The notes: generated from the letters alone by a model not told the origin. A stretch of 64,000 bases of DNA from Yinghuangia soli (GCF_021502675.1 NZ_JAKFHA010000037.1:1-64000); one strand, 5' to 3'. Positions 1 through 8,888 are shown, counted from the first letter of the stretch. Program-made: numbers and translations.

Positions 1-39
1 GCGCCCCGCGCCGTGGTGCGGACTACTGCGGCCGGCCGC

Positions 40-2388
40 TCAGCTGAGCGTGAGGGTCAGCGTCGCGGTGTACGTGCCGGCCAGCTGGAATCCCGGGACG
101 GTGACCGCGAGGTCGGCGTCCGCGGCGAAGACCCCGCCGGTCGGCTTGCCCGGCGTGGTGCTGTTGGCCGCGCTGCACAGCGCCGCGCCGCCGCCCACCG
201 GCCCGGTTCCGCCGGTGAGCACCGGGCTCGGCGAATCCGGGTTGGTCACCGCGCACTTGGGGGTCCAGGTGAGGGTGCCGGGCAGCACGCCGCCGGTCTC
301 CGAGCGGAAGTCGGTGATCCGGCCGGTCAGCGACCAGCCGAGCTGGCTGCCCCGGAAGTCCTCCACGGTGACCGTGTTGAGCTTGCCGGTCATCTGCTGC
401 GACTTGCCGTTGAGCACGACCGGGTTCAGGGTGACCCCCGCCGCGTTCTGCTTCATGGCCAGCGGGCCCGGGTTGATGACGCCGCCGTCCCCGCCGCCTT
501 CCACGGTGAACGGTGCGGCGGCCGCCTTGGCCTGGTCCACGCCCTCCGCCGCGGCGATCTGCGCGGTGTTGGCCTTGGTGACGGTGATCTGCCCGACGAA
601 GGTGCCGTCCGGGCCCGACTTCAGGAACGCGAGGTCCATGGTCGGCGCCTGCGCCGCGGTGATGCCGGCGATCGAGATGTCGGTGTTCGGCGCGTAGCCG
701 GTGCCGGTCACCGTCACGACGGTGCCCAGCGGCCCGTGGTTCGGGGTCAGCACGACCTGGCGCATGTTGGGCGGTGCCGGTTCCACGACCAGCGGCGCGA
801 TCGCGCTCGCCGTGCCCGCCGTCACCTTGACCGTGCGGGCCCCCGGCACCGCGGCCGAACTCACCGTGGCGGTACCGGTGAGCTTGCCGTCGGCCGCGAT
901 GGCCAGCGTGTTGTCCAGGAAGTCGGCCACGCTGCAGCCGCTGCCGTCCGCCGCGCACAGCTGGATCGAAGGCGCGGTGTTCGGCGTCCAGTTGCCGCCG
1001 CCGAGGGTGATCGGGTCGCCGGCCTTGACGGTGCCCGGCGTCGCGGTCAGCGTCGGCGCGGGCGGCACCGGGATGCCGACCTGTGCGGACGACGAGACGG
1101 CCGGCGTACCGGTCGCGGTGCACGGCGTGGTCTGCGCGATGAGCTTGAGCGAGTAGTCGCCCGGCGCCACCTCGATGCGGCCGTTCGCGGTGACCGGGAA
1201 GGTCCCGGTCATGTCCGACACCTGCACGACGGCCGGCGGCGCACCCGCACCCGGGTTCTTCTTCGGCCCGTTGACCGCGATGGTGCCGGTCTGCGCACCG
1301 GTCAGCTTGACCGTGCCGGACGGCGTGACCGTGTCGGCGAGCAGGATGACGCCCGGCATCTGCGGGTTGCGCGGGTAGTCCTTCCAGCGCCACGTCACGG
1401 TGACCTGGTCGCCCACGCTGTAGTACGGCTTCTCCGGGGAGAGTTCGAGCACGACCTTGGGCTTCCAGGCGAACGTCGCGCCGTTGGTCGCCTGCTTGCA
1501 GGACACGTCGTACGCGACCGGCTCGGCCCACGCGGGTGCGTTGTTGCGCACCTTGAGCGGGACCGCGACCGCGGTCGCACCGGACGTGATCCGGACCCGG
1601 TAGTCGCCCTCGGACAGCGTGGCCGGCACGCTTGCCCGGCCGGTCAGGTTGCCGTTGGCGTCCACCGCGAGGCCGGTGCCGGTGATCTTGGCGGGATCGC
1701 AGGCACTGCCGTCCGCGGCGCACAGTGCGGCGGACGGGGCGGCGCCGGACGGCCAGTTCGCGCCGAGCACCTGGAACGGCGCGCTGCCGGGCCGGACTTC
1801 GGAGCGGCTGAGGCCCAGCGAGGCGGGCTGGATCGAGCCGTCCACGGTCAGCGACGTGGAGACGCCGGGGGTGCCCGTGGTGTTGCACGGGGTCTCCCAC
1901 GTGCCCAGCTGGCTCGCCACGTTCTTGTAGCTGCCGGGCGCCAGGTTGATCACGCCGGGCTTGTTGACGGTGAAGGTGCCGGTCATGTTCGACAGCCACA
2001 GCTTCTGGCCGCTGGGCGTCGAGGCGTTCTTCTTGGGACCGGACACGCTCACCGTGCCGCCCTGCGCACCGGAGACGTTGACGGTGCCGAAGGGCTGGAC
2101 GGAGTCGGCGTTGACGGTGACGCTCGACGGGTTGGTGGCCGCGTCCTTCCACGTCCACGTGACGGTGACCTGGTCGCCCACCGCGTAGGTCGGCTTGCTC
2201 GGGCTGACCGTCAGGTCCACCTGAGCCAAGAAGTCGAACGGACTGCCGCCGACGCTCGGGGGCGTGCAGTGCACGTTGTACGCCACGGTCTGGGCCTGTG
2301 CGGCCGTCGTGCCCACCGTGACCACGGCCCCGACGGCCATGACGGCGGTGCCGAGTACCGCCGTCAGGGTCTTCGCGGGTTTGCGCAT
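40..2388 (-). CDS. Secreted modular surface protein with C-terminal WxL-like domain (782 aa)
   Basis: A secreted multidomain wall protein with no enzymatic motif. A signal peptide covers about residues 1-34. Two copies of a disulfide-type module follow (about 35-180 and 290-435, each with one early and one late Cys), alternating with two Ig-like modules (about 185-282 and 443-537) that share an LCAADGS-x-C stretch. An IPT/TIG-like module spans about 543-630. The last 140 residues resemble WxL domains, with the W-S-L motif at 685-687 and a second aromatic motif LTWTP near 706. WxL domains of Firmicutes bind peptidoglycan non-covalently; this function is inferred here. The ATG start was chosen because a GGAGGGACAG-type ribosome site precedes it and the signal peptide begins there; an upstream in-frame extension looks non-coding. 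It lies downstream of the related gene at 2666-3874. Confidence 0.85.
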   Translation of the reverse strand: MRKPAKTLTAVLGTAVMAVGAVVTVGTTAAQAQTVAYNVHCTPPSVGGSPFDFLAQVDLTVSPSKPTYAVGDQVTVTWTWKDAATNPSSVTVNADSVQPFGTVNVSGAQGGTVSVSGPKKNASTPSGQKLWLSNMTGTFTVNKPGVINLAPGSYKNVASQLGTWETPCNTTGTPGVSTSLTVDGSIQPASLGLSRSEVRPGSAPFQVLGANWPSGAAPSAALCAADGSACDPAKITGTGLAVDANGNLTGRASVPATLSEGDYRVRITSGATAVAVPLKVRNNAPAWAEPVAYDVSCKQATNGATFAWKPKVVLELSPEKPYYSVGDQVTVTWRWKDYPRNPQMPGVILLADTVTPSGTVKLTGAQTGTIAVNGPKKNPGAGAPPAVVQVSDMTGTFPVTANGRIEVAPGDYSLKLIAQTTPCTATGTPAVSSSAQVGIPVPPAPTLTATPGTVKAGDPITLGGGNWTPNTAPSIQLCAADGSGCSVADFLDNTLAIAADGKLTGTATVSSAAVPGARTVKVTAGTASAIAPLVVEPAPPNMRQVVLTPNHGPLGTVVTVTGTGYAPNTDISIAGITAAQAPTMDLAFLKSGPDGTFVGQITVTKANTAQIAAAEGVDQAKAAAAPFTVEGGGDGGVINPGPLAMKQNAAGVTLNPVVLNGKSQQMTGKLNTVTVEDFRGSQLGWSLTGRITDFRSETGGVLPGTLTWTPKCAVTNPDSPSPVLTGGTGPVGGGAALCSAANSTTPGKPTGGVFAADADLAVTVPGFQLAGTYTATLTLTLS

Positions 2389-2587
2389 AGAGAGCTGTCC
2401 CTCCTCGGGATCCGTGCCCGTCCCGCTCCTGGGTGAGCGGTCCGTGGAACACCGCAGGGAGTCCGCCGCGGAGACGCGGCGCCGGGATACCCCCCACGGC
2501 AGACGGCGGAGGACTCGTCCGGGGCACCGGTCGAGCAGAGGTCTGGCCGTCACCTCGGACCCGGTGCCCCACGCGCCGGGTCCGTGA

Positions 2588-2603
2588 CTGAAACACGTTT
2601 CAG
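2588..2603. promoter_or_regulatory. Inverted repeat CTGAAAC-AC-GTTTCAG upstream of the first WxL gene
   Basis: Perfect 7-bp arms separated by 2 bp, in an AT-rich patch about 200 bp upstream of the start at 2388. The central 14 bp match 12 of 14 positions of a site at 5640-5653, similarly placed upstream of another WxL-like gene. It is probably an operator; the regulator is unknown. Confidence 0.45.
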
Positions 2604-2665
2604 AAATGAGCTCCCCTATTGAGCGACGCGGGCGCCCGGAAGTCAAGATCTGGCGCGCGCCGGGC

Positions 2666-3874
2666 TCAGGTCAGGCTCAGCGTCAGGACGTACTCGCCGG
2701 CGCTGCCCGGCGGAAGCTGGAACGTCATTGCGGTGCCTGCCTGGTACTCGCCCCCGGTGACCTCCCCGGTGCTCGGGTTCTGCAGGCACAGCAGCACGGG
2801 CGAGGCGAGGGCGCCGTCGAACGGGCTGCCCGGCACGGCCCCGCTGCCCGGGGCCGCCGGGGCGCCGGTCCGGTCGCAGCTGGGCGTCCACTGCACGTGC
2901 CCGGGGCCAGGCTGCGCGGTGCTGCCGGCCGGCAGGCCCAACTGCCCGGTGAGCGACCAGCCGAGGGTGCTGCCGCGCTGGTCGAACACCGTCACCGGGT
3001 TGATGCGGCCGACCACGGTCCGGCTGCCGTTCTGCGCGGTGGCGGCGCCGATGTTCACGCCCTGGAGGCTCTGCGTCATGTACAGCGGCCCGGCCGGTGC
3101 CTCGGCGGGCAGTGGCGGCGGCAGGTCGAGGCTGCCGGGCCCGGCCGCGAGGTCGTCGCCCGTGGTTGCCGAGGCCGACGGAGAAGTCCCGCTGGGGGAG
3201 GGGGACTTGGAGCCCGCGGTCGCGCCGGGCGAGGCCGAGTTGCCCGGAGAGCTCGGGCCGGTCGTACTCGGCCCGGTGCCGCCCGGGCCGCCGGTGCTTC
3301 CACCGGTCCCGCCGCCCGGCGGCGGCGTCGCGGTGCCGGCCTGAAGGCTCGCCGACACGTTCAGCACACCCTTGGGGGTGCAGGTGGAGGCCTTGGTGGA
3401 GAGCGACGTCAGCAGCGAATAGGCGCCCGGCGCCAGGTCGATGCGGCCTTCCTTCTCCACGGTGAAGGTGCCGGTCATGTCCGCCACGTTCAGCGGCTGC
3501 GAGCCCCACGACGTCGGGTTGCCCTTGGGGCCGGCCACCGCGATGTCCTGGTTCTGCGCGCCCATCGCCTTGACCACGCCGGTCGGCGTGCTGCTGTTCA
3601 CGGCGACCACGACCCAGTTGGACGGGTTGCGCGGCGGCGTCTTCCAGCGCCACGTCACCGTCACCTTGTCGCCGATCGCGTACACCGCCTTCTGCGGTGC
3701 CACGACCAGGTCGATCTGCGGCTGCCAGTCGAAGTCCGGGCCGTTCCAGGGCGGCGGTACGCAGGTGACCGCATCGGTCACGACCGCGGCGCCGGCCGGC
3801 TGCGGCCCGGGGCCGATGCCGGCGGCGAGGACGGCCAGTGCGGCCGCGGCGAATCCGGTGCGCCGTGAAGCCAT
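2666..3874 (-). CDS. Secreted WxL-like surface protein, shorter paralogue (402 aa)
   Basis: A paralogue of the 782-residue protein downstream, with a simpler layout. It has a signal peptide (about 1-30) and one disulfide-type module (about 31-178, Cys38 and Cys165, sharing the GDKVTVTWRWK and DMTGTFTV stretches). A Gly/Pro/Ser/Thr-rich linker (about 180-260) leads to a WxL-like domain whose W-S-L motif is at 306-308. Location is expected to be extracellular and wall-bound. The second ATG was chosen because AGGGAG sits 10 bp before it; an upstream ATG at 3896-3898 has no such site. A 277-bp gap separates it from the next gene downstream, so the two could be one transcript or separate units. 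Its binding partner is unknown. Confidence 0.85.
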   Translation of the reverse strand: MASRRTGFAAAALAVLAAGIGPGPQPAGAAVVTDAVTCVPPPWNGPDFDWQPQIDLVVAPQKAVYAIGDKVTVTWRWKTPPRNPSNWVVVAVNSSTPTGVVKAMGAQNQDIAVAGPKGNPTSWGSQPLNVADMTGTFTVEKEGRIDLAPGAYSLLTSLSTKASTCTPKGVLNVSASLQAGTATPPPGGGTGGSTGGPGGTGPSTTGPSSPGNSASPGATAGSKSPSPSGTSPSASATTGDDLAAGPGSLDLPPPLPAEAPAGPLYMTQSLQGVNIGAATAQNGSRTVVGRINPVTVFDQRGSTLGWSLTGQLGLPAGSTAQPGPGHVQWTPSCDRTGAPAAPGSGAVPGSPFDGALASPVLLCLQNPSTGEVTGGEYQAGTAMTFQLPPGSAGEYVLTLSLT

Positions 3875-4643
3875 GCTGCAGACGCTCCCTTTCTGCATTG
3901 CCTTGTTGCCGTGCGCGTGCGGTCCGCAGTGCGGCGGCGGACGGGCCGGCCGCGGTGCGGTCGAATCCGGGCAGCCCTACTGACCCGGAGTCAAACAGCA
4001 ATTCACCCGGGTCCGCTGACGACGTGTCAAGCCCCTGCGGGGTGCGACCGGAACGGGACTTCGACCGGGGCAAAGTCATCGAACGCGGACACCGCGGGGC
4101 GGACGCAAGGCCGGATCGCGCCGGATCCGGGCCCCCGTCCGCGGCCTGTCTCCGGCCCCCTGTCCGATTCGCGTTGGTGACACGTGTCGATCGGCTCCAG
4201 GTCGCGGAACGGCTTTCAAACGCCTTGTCGATACACCGATTTCCCAGGTGGCGCGCGATGCCGAACCGTTTCCCGACACCGGTGTTTTTTCTGTCGATGA
4301 CTGTTGTTCGCTGATGTGACTTGTCGTACCGTCACCCCATGATCTGACATGCCATCAATGACTGGCACAGTCTTGATGTCTCTCGGGGTGCGGTGCCGAC
4401 GGGGTCTTCCAATATCAGAAGCCCAGGTCAGCGCGCCCAGGGCCTGTGCATTTGTGCGGGCCGTCGAGTCCGCTCCGGCTCCCGTGCGACCAGGCCGGCG
4501 CGGGTGGACGATCACGAACTCCGGTGCCCCGGAGCCGTGAACGGTCCGTGCAGGACGAGAAGGCCGGTGCGCAAAGGTCGAGCCACGCGCATGCCGCATC
4601 GGCCGTCGACTTACGACAGGCAAGTCCCCGAAGGGAGCACCAC
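3875..4643. other. 769-bp divergent intergenic region with several palindromes
   Basis: No gene is supported here. It separates a leftward and a rightward surface-protein gene and is clearly richer in A/T than the genes. It contains TGACGACGTGTCA (4017-4029), a perfect palindrome GACACGTGTC (4179-4188) and an inverted repeat at 4353-4378. Promoters for both genes must lie here, but no single -35/-10 pair is convincing. Confidence 0.6.
4353..4378. promoter_or_regulatory. Inverted repeat CATCAATGACT-GGCAC-AGTCTTGATG
   Basis: The ten-base arms pair fully except for one bulged T. It lies about 265-290 bp upstream of the LPKTG gene. The left half, CATCAATG, recurs at 5618-5625 about 255 bp upstream of the next gene, in both cases a few bases after CTGAC. 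This is a candidate operator or promoter element shared by the surface genes. Confidence 0.4.
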
Positions 4644-5447
4644 ATGGGCAAGTCCATCAAGCGGAGCGCGGGAGCGTTCGCGTCGCTCGCGGTGGCGTCC
4701 GGAGCCGTTCTGGCGATGGCCCCGCAGGCGTCCGCGGGCACCATCACCCCGACGCTGAAGTGCGTCGTGCCGGCGCTCGGCGAGGCCAACGGCCCGCAGT
4801 CCATCCAGGTCGACGTCACGCCGGCCTCCGCGGCCGCGGGTGCCAAGGTCAAGGTCAAGGTCACCACCGGCAACTCGCCGATCAAGGCGCCGATCGACGT
4901 CGGCCCCTCCAAGGTGACCCCGTCCATCACCTTCAAGCTCTCGAGCGGCGGCACCGCCACGGTGACCGGTGCCGAGCAGACCATCGACGTCAAGAAGGAC
5001 GTCCCGCAGAAGCTGGCGCCCTTCGAGGGCGACCTGACGATTCCGGCCGGCGCCTCCGGCAAGGTGGACCTGACGCCGGAGAAGATGGTCACCAAGACCA
5101 GCTTCGGCGACACGGTCTGCACGATCACCGGCGGCGGCGGCGTGGTCGCCAGCGTCACCGTCTCGGGCGGCGCCACGACCACCACCGGTGCGAACACGGC
5201 CGGCACCACGAGCCAGACGTCGAGCGGCACCACGAGCCAGACCTCGAGCGGCACCACCAGCCAGACGTCGGCCGGCACCACGAGCCAGAGCACGGCCGGC
5301 ACCACCGGCAGCAGCCTGCCCAAGACCGGCCCGCTCGACGACGCGCTCTCCATGGGCCTCGTCGGCGGCACGGTCGGCCTGCTGGGCATCGGCGCGGTCC
5401 TGATCGCCACCCGCAAGGTGCGCGCCTCGCGGAACAACGCCGTCTGA
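4644..5447 (+). CDS. Small LPXTG-type sortase-anchored surface protein (267 aa)
   Basis: A wall-anchored protein. The signal peptide (about 1-31) is followed by one disulfide-type module (32-175, Cys40 and Cys159) that resembles the N-terminal module of the next gene. A threonine/serine-rich stalk (about 176-223) is built from eight-residue GTTSQTSS-like repeats. The C-terminus is a textbook sorting signal: LPKTG at 225-229, a hydrophobic segment at about 237-256 and a basic tail (RKVRASR). A sortase should cleave between T and G and attach the protein to the wall; no sortase gene is in the window. The start has GAAGGGAG six bases upstream. Its position between WxL-like genes recalls Firmicutes surface clusters, in which a small LPXTG protein anchors WxL proteins. 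Confidence 0.9.
   Translation: MGKSIKRSAGAFASLAVASGAVLAMAPQASAGTITPTLKCVVPALGEANGPQSIQVDVTPASAAAGAKVKVKVTTGNSPIKAPIDVGPSKVTPSITFKLSSGGTATVTGAEQTIDVKKDVPQKLAPFEGDLTIPAGASGKVDLTPEKMVTKTSFGDTVCTITGGGGVVASVTVSGGATTTTGANTAGTTSQTSSGTTSQTSSGTTSQTSAGTTSQSTAGTTGSSLPKTGPLDDALSMGLVGGTVGLLGIGAVLIATRKVRASRNNAV
5202..5297 (+). repeat. Four tandem 24-bp units encoding the Thr/Ser stalk
   Basis: Units start at 5202, 5226, 5250 and 5274, and each encodes GTTSQ plus three residues. A degenerate fifth unit follows. The copies are near-identical in DNA, so copy number may vary between strains and change stalk length. Confidence 0.85.
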
Positions 5448-5466
5448 TCCACGCGGACTTCGAACA

Positions 5467-5503
5467 GTGCCGTCGGGCCCCTCGAGGGTGGGCCCGGCGG
5501 CAC
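5467..5503 (+). terminator. Hairpin terminator after the LPKTG gene
   Basis: Fourteen-base arms (5467-5480 and 5490-5503) with one G-U pair and a 9-base loop, 19 bp after the stop codon and followed by CGTTTCC. Confidence 0.75.
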
Positions 5504-5639
5504 CGTTTCCGCCTGTGCGAACCCGGTTTCCAAGATCGGACTTGTCCGGCCCGTCGGTGTATTACGCAACTGTTAACACAAGGCAGCTAAAGCCTTGACA
5601 TCTGCGGCACCTGACGGCATCAATGGCTCGCCTGGTTTT

Positions 5640-5653
5640 TGAAACAGGTTCCA
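5640..5653. promoter_or_regulatory. TGAAACAGGTTCCA, second copy of the operator-like element
   Basis: Matches the element inside 2588-2603 at 12 of 14 positions. It lies about 227-240 bp upstream of a WxL-like gene, much as the first copy does. Confidence 0.4.
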
Positions 5654-5879
5654 CCCGCACGTCGGTCCCGCGCACCTCTACCGGAAATACCCCCGGGGGC
5701 GCGAGGACCGCGAGACGGCCGCCTCGGCCGTGTGCGACGGAATTACGAGGCGACCGTCCCAGGACGGCACCGGAGCACCTGAGCCCATGGTAGTGCGCTC
5801 TCGATGCGACTCCGGTGTGGTGTTCGACTGCCCCGCCCCCCGGCGGCGGCAGCAGCCCCTGGAAGGGAGTAGCACCTCA

Positions 5880-7193
5880 ATGTTCAACTCCAGCAAGAAG
5901 GTCGCGGCAGTCGCCGGGGCCGTGGCGATCGGGTCGTTCGGCCTGGTCGCGCTGGCGCCCACCGCGTCGGCCGGCACCGTGACGCCGTCGGTCACCTGTG
6001 TGGCCCCGGCGCCGATCGGCACCAAGACCGCGCCGATGTCGATGACGGTCACCGACCTGACGAACGCGGGCCCCTACGCCCCGGGCGCCACCGTGCGTCT
6101 GAAGGTCGACCCGGGCCTGAGCCCGATCGGCAGCCCGTTCCCGCTGCCCAAGGTCGACCTGACCAGCACCTTCAAGTTCGGCCTCTCGGGTGCCTACACG
6201 GGCAACCAGGAGTGGGTCGTCCAGAAGTACATGGACCCGCTGCCGACCGGCCAGATCGACGCCGACCCGTTCGAGGTCGACTACGTGATCCCGGTCAGCG
6301 CCACCCCCGGTGGTCAGCTGGACCTGACGTGGCTGGACCTGAACAACAAGACCATCTCGGACGGTACCGACTTCGGCACCGTGCCGTGCACCCCGGGTGC
6401 GAACAACGGCGTGGTCCTGAGCCTCGCCGTCAAGAACGTCCCGCCGCCGGCGCAGGTCGAGAGCCTCTCCCCGAACAAGGGCGAGCTGCCGGTCAACGTC
6501 ACGGTGTCGGCGAAGAACTACACCCCGGGTGCCACCGTGACGATCCTGGGCCTCGCGGGCCAGGCGCCGACCGGTGACGCGATCCAGGCGACGGTGGGTG
6601 CCGACGGCAAGGTCTCCGGCGTCCTGACCGTCACCAAGGACAACACCACGATGATCGCGGTGTCCGAGGGCCTCCCGCCCGCGAACAACGCAGGTCTGCC
6701 CTTCACGGTCATCCCGTCGAGCAAGCCGGGCGACCTGGACCAGACCCCGGGCGGTGACGTTCTCCCGGGTCCGCTGGCGATGCAGCAGGCCAGTGCGGGT
6801 GTGACGCTGTCGCCGATCACGATCAACGGTAAGCCCCAGACGATGACCGGTGTGCTGAACACCGTCGCGATCCAGGACTTCCGTGGTTCGACCAAGGGCT
6901 GGTCGCTGACCGCCAAGACGTCCGACTTCACCTCGGACACCGGCGGCACCATCTCGAAGTCGTCGTTCAAGTGGACCCCGAACTGCACCGTGACCAACCC
7001 GGACTCGCCGTCCGCGGTGAAGTCGGGTGCGAACGCGGTGGTCGACAACTCCACGCTGTGCTCGCAGGACGCCAAGGGCGCCGGCCAGGTCACCGGTGGC
7101 GAGTTCGCCGGCAACGCGGCCTTCACCCTTGCTGTTCCCTCGTTCCAGCTGGCCGGTACCTACACCGCCAAGGTGACCCTCTCGCTCTCCTGA
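5880..7193 (+). CDS. Secreted WxL-like surface protein (437 aa)
   Basis: Third WxL-like protein of the cluster. The signal peptide is about 1-31. Next is the disulfide-type module (about 32-185, Cys40 and Cys170) related to that of the LPKTG protein. An IPT/TIG-like module (about 192-278, VESLSPNKGELP onward) is followed by a WxL-like domain (about 297-437). The W-S-L motif is at 341-343 and the second motif, FKWTPNC, near 363. The C-terminal 140 residues align closely with those of the 782-residue protein at the left end, including TNPDSPS and FQLAGTYTA. The start has GGAAGGGAG about 10 bp upstream. Function is probably in the wall layer; no catalytic residues are seen. Codon bias is typical of the host, so there is no sign of recent transfer. 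Confidence 0.88.
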   Translation: MFNSSKKVAAVAGAVAIGSFGLVALAPTASAGTVTPSVTCVAPAPIGTKTAPMSMTVTDLTNAGPYAPGATVRLKVDPGLSPIGSPFPLPKVDLTSTFKFGLSGAYTGNQEWVVQKYMDPLPTGQIDADPFEVDYVIPVSATPGGQLDLTWLDLNNKTISDGTDFGTVPCTPGANNGVVLSLAVKNVPPPAQVESLSPNKGELPVNVTVSAKNYTPGATVTILGLAGQAPTGDAIQATVGADGKVSGVLTVTKDNTTMIAVSEGLPPANNAGLPFTVIPSSKPGDLDQTPGGDVLPGPLAMQQASAGVTLSPITINGKPQTMTGVLNTVAIQDFRGSTKGWSLTAKTSDFTSDTGGTISKSSFKWTPNCTVTNPDSPSAVKSGANAVVDNSTLCSQDAKGAGQVTGGEFAGNAAFTLAVPSFQLAGTYTAKVTLSLS

Positions 7194-7215
7194 GCGGAAC
7201 CGGGAACGGCCCGTC

Positions 7216-7240
7216 GTCCCATGCCTTTTGGGAATGGGAC
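7216..7240 (+). terminator. Hairpin terminator after the third WxL-like gene
   Basis: GTCCCAT and ATGGGAC arms (7216-7222, 7234-7240) enclose an 11-base loop that contains TTTT, 22 bp after the stop. Confidence 0.6.
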
Positions 7241-7285
7241 GCGGGCGTCCCTTGACTTCTCCGGTGCCGGCTGGCCAACTATGAC

Positions 7286-7309
7286 GAACTCGTTGGTTAG
7301 AACGAGTTC
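7286..7309. promoter_or_regulatory. Perfect 9-bp inverted repeat GAACTCGTT-N6-AACGAGTTC
   Basis: The arms at 7286-7294 and 7301-7309 are separated by GGTTAG, about 150 bp before the small secreted protein gene. The AT-rich symmetric layout suggests an operator for a dimeric regulator rather than a terminator, since no gene end is adjacent. Confidence 0.45.
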
Positions 7310-7460
7310 TACTGTGCCAGTCGGTATCGGGGGAGCCGGAACGCATGGCAGTTCATTCGGCATGGGCGCATTCGGCCCGGCCTCCCGATTTTCGGCGCGC
7401 AGGCAATTCCTGCACTTCGTGTTCCATGTCCGAGAACCGCGAGACTGCCAGGGAGAATCC

Positions 7461-7937
7461 ATGCGTATGCGAAAGCTAGTGGCGTCGTTGGCCGTTGCCG
7501 GGGGAACTGTCGCCGCGTTGGGGATGGCCGCACCGTCGGCGTCCGCGACCGTCTACAGCTGCGCCACTCCGAGTGCGACGTCGATCGACCCGAACACGAC
7601 GGGCAACGCCTGCCTGATCGTGGGCAACAGCAACGAGCTCATCGGCAGCAGCTGGCTGTCCTTCAAGAGTGCGACGCCCTCCGCGTGGTCGTTCTGCGGC
7701 TGGTACCAGATCATCGTCAAGGTCAACCCGAACGGGTCGGAGGAGACGGTGTCGGAGATGCCGGCCGCAGGCTGCCTGACCGCGGCCCAGACGAGCGGCA
7801 GCGTCGGCGGGTACACCCCGCAGGCCGCCTCCGTCCCCGGCGGCTCGTACCGGGTCAAGCTCGGTATCTGGGCCACGTACGGGAGCGCGAGCACCCTGGA
7901 GATCGTTTCGGTGAGCCCCACGCTGACCGTCAGCTGA
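7461..7937 (+). CDS. Small secreted four-cysteine protein of unknown function (158 aa)
   Basis: Not recognised as a known family. A clear signal peptide (basic MRMRK, hydrophobic core, cleavage near residue 29 after ASA) leads a mature domain of about 128 residues. It contains four cysteines (34, 51, 79, 105), probably two disulfides, in a small beta-rich fold suggested by alternating hydrophobic residues. There is no transmembrane or sorting signal, so the protein should be released or loosely wall-associated. CAGGGAG lies 6 bp before the ATG. It closes the surface-protein cluster and may function with the WxL-like proteins, but this rests only on position. Confidence 0.85.
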   Translation: MRMRKLVASLAVAGGTVAALGMAAPSASATVYSCATPSATSIDPNTTGNACLIVGNSNELIGSSWLSFKSATPSAWSFCGWYQIIVKVNPNGSEETVSEMPAAGCLTAAQTSGSVGGYTPQAASVPGGSYRVKLGIWATYGSASTLEIVSVSPTLTVS

Positions 7938-7952
7938 GCAACCTGCACGGAG

Positions 7953-7984
7953 CGGGCGGGCTCCGCGGTGCCGGAGCCCGCCCG
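7953..7984 (+). terminator. Hairpin terminator after the small secreted protein gene
   Basis: Thirteen-base perfect arms (7953-7965 and 7972-7984) with a 6-base loop, beginning 15 bp after the stop codon. Confidence 0.75.
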
Positions 7985-8165
7985 GCGTGCGTCCGGAGCG
8001 GGTGACGGAGCGGGTGACGGAGCGTGAGGGGAGATCATCCGGCTGTCCGGCATTTGCGGAAGTTGTCACGAGATCTTGCGGTATTTCCGTTCCTGACAGG
8101 CGTTCCGCGCGCATTCCGGGCGCACGGGTACGGGGCAGGTGCGGGACCCGCGTGCCGAAGAGTTC

Positions 8166-8171
8166 TACGAT
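8166..8171 (+). promoter_or_regulatory. Putative -10 box TACGAT giving a leaderless transcript
   Basis: TACGAT ends 6 bp before the ATG of the response regulator and no ribosome site is present. Transcription would therefore start at or next to the A of the start codon. No clear -35 box is seen. Confidence 0.5.
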
Positions 8172-8177
8172 CGGGCC

Positions 8178-8849
<672 letters not shown>

Positions 8850-8888
8850 CCGAAGCGCCTCGGAAGGACACCAGGAACGGCTGCATCC

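Larger units (their letters stand above)
5448..5879. other. 432-bp intergenic region between two surface genes
   Basis: No gene is supported. It contains the terminator at 5467-5503, then an AT-rich regulatory stretch. That stretch has a CAAGGC/GCCTTG hairpin (5579-5597), a TTGACA box (5595-5600), the CATCAATG element (5618-5625) and the TGAAACAGGTTCCA element (5640-5653). Confidence 0.6.

Noticed and set aside
13-2596. Very long open frames on both strands overlapping the first surface gene
   Set aside because: They are shadows produced by GC-rich codons. Only the minus frame with a signal peptide, domain repeats and a ribosome site is coherent; the others are Arg/Gly/Ala-rich without motifs.
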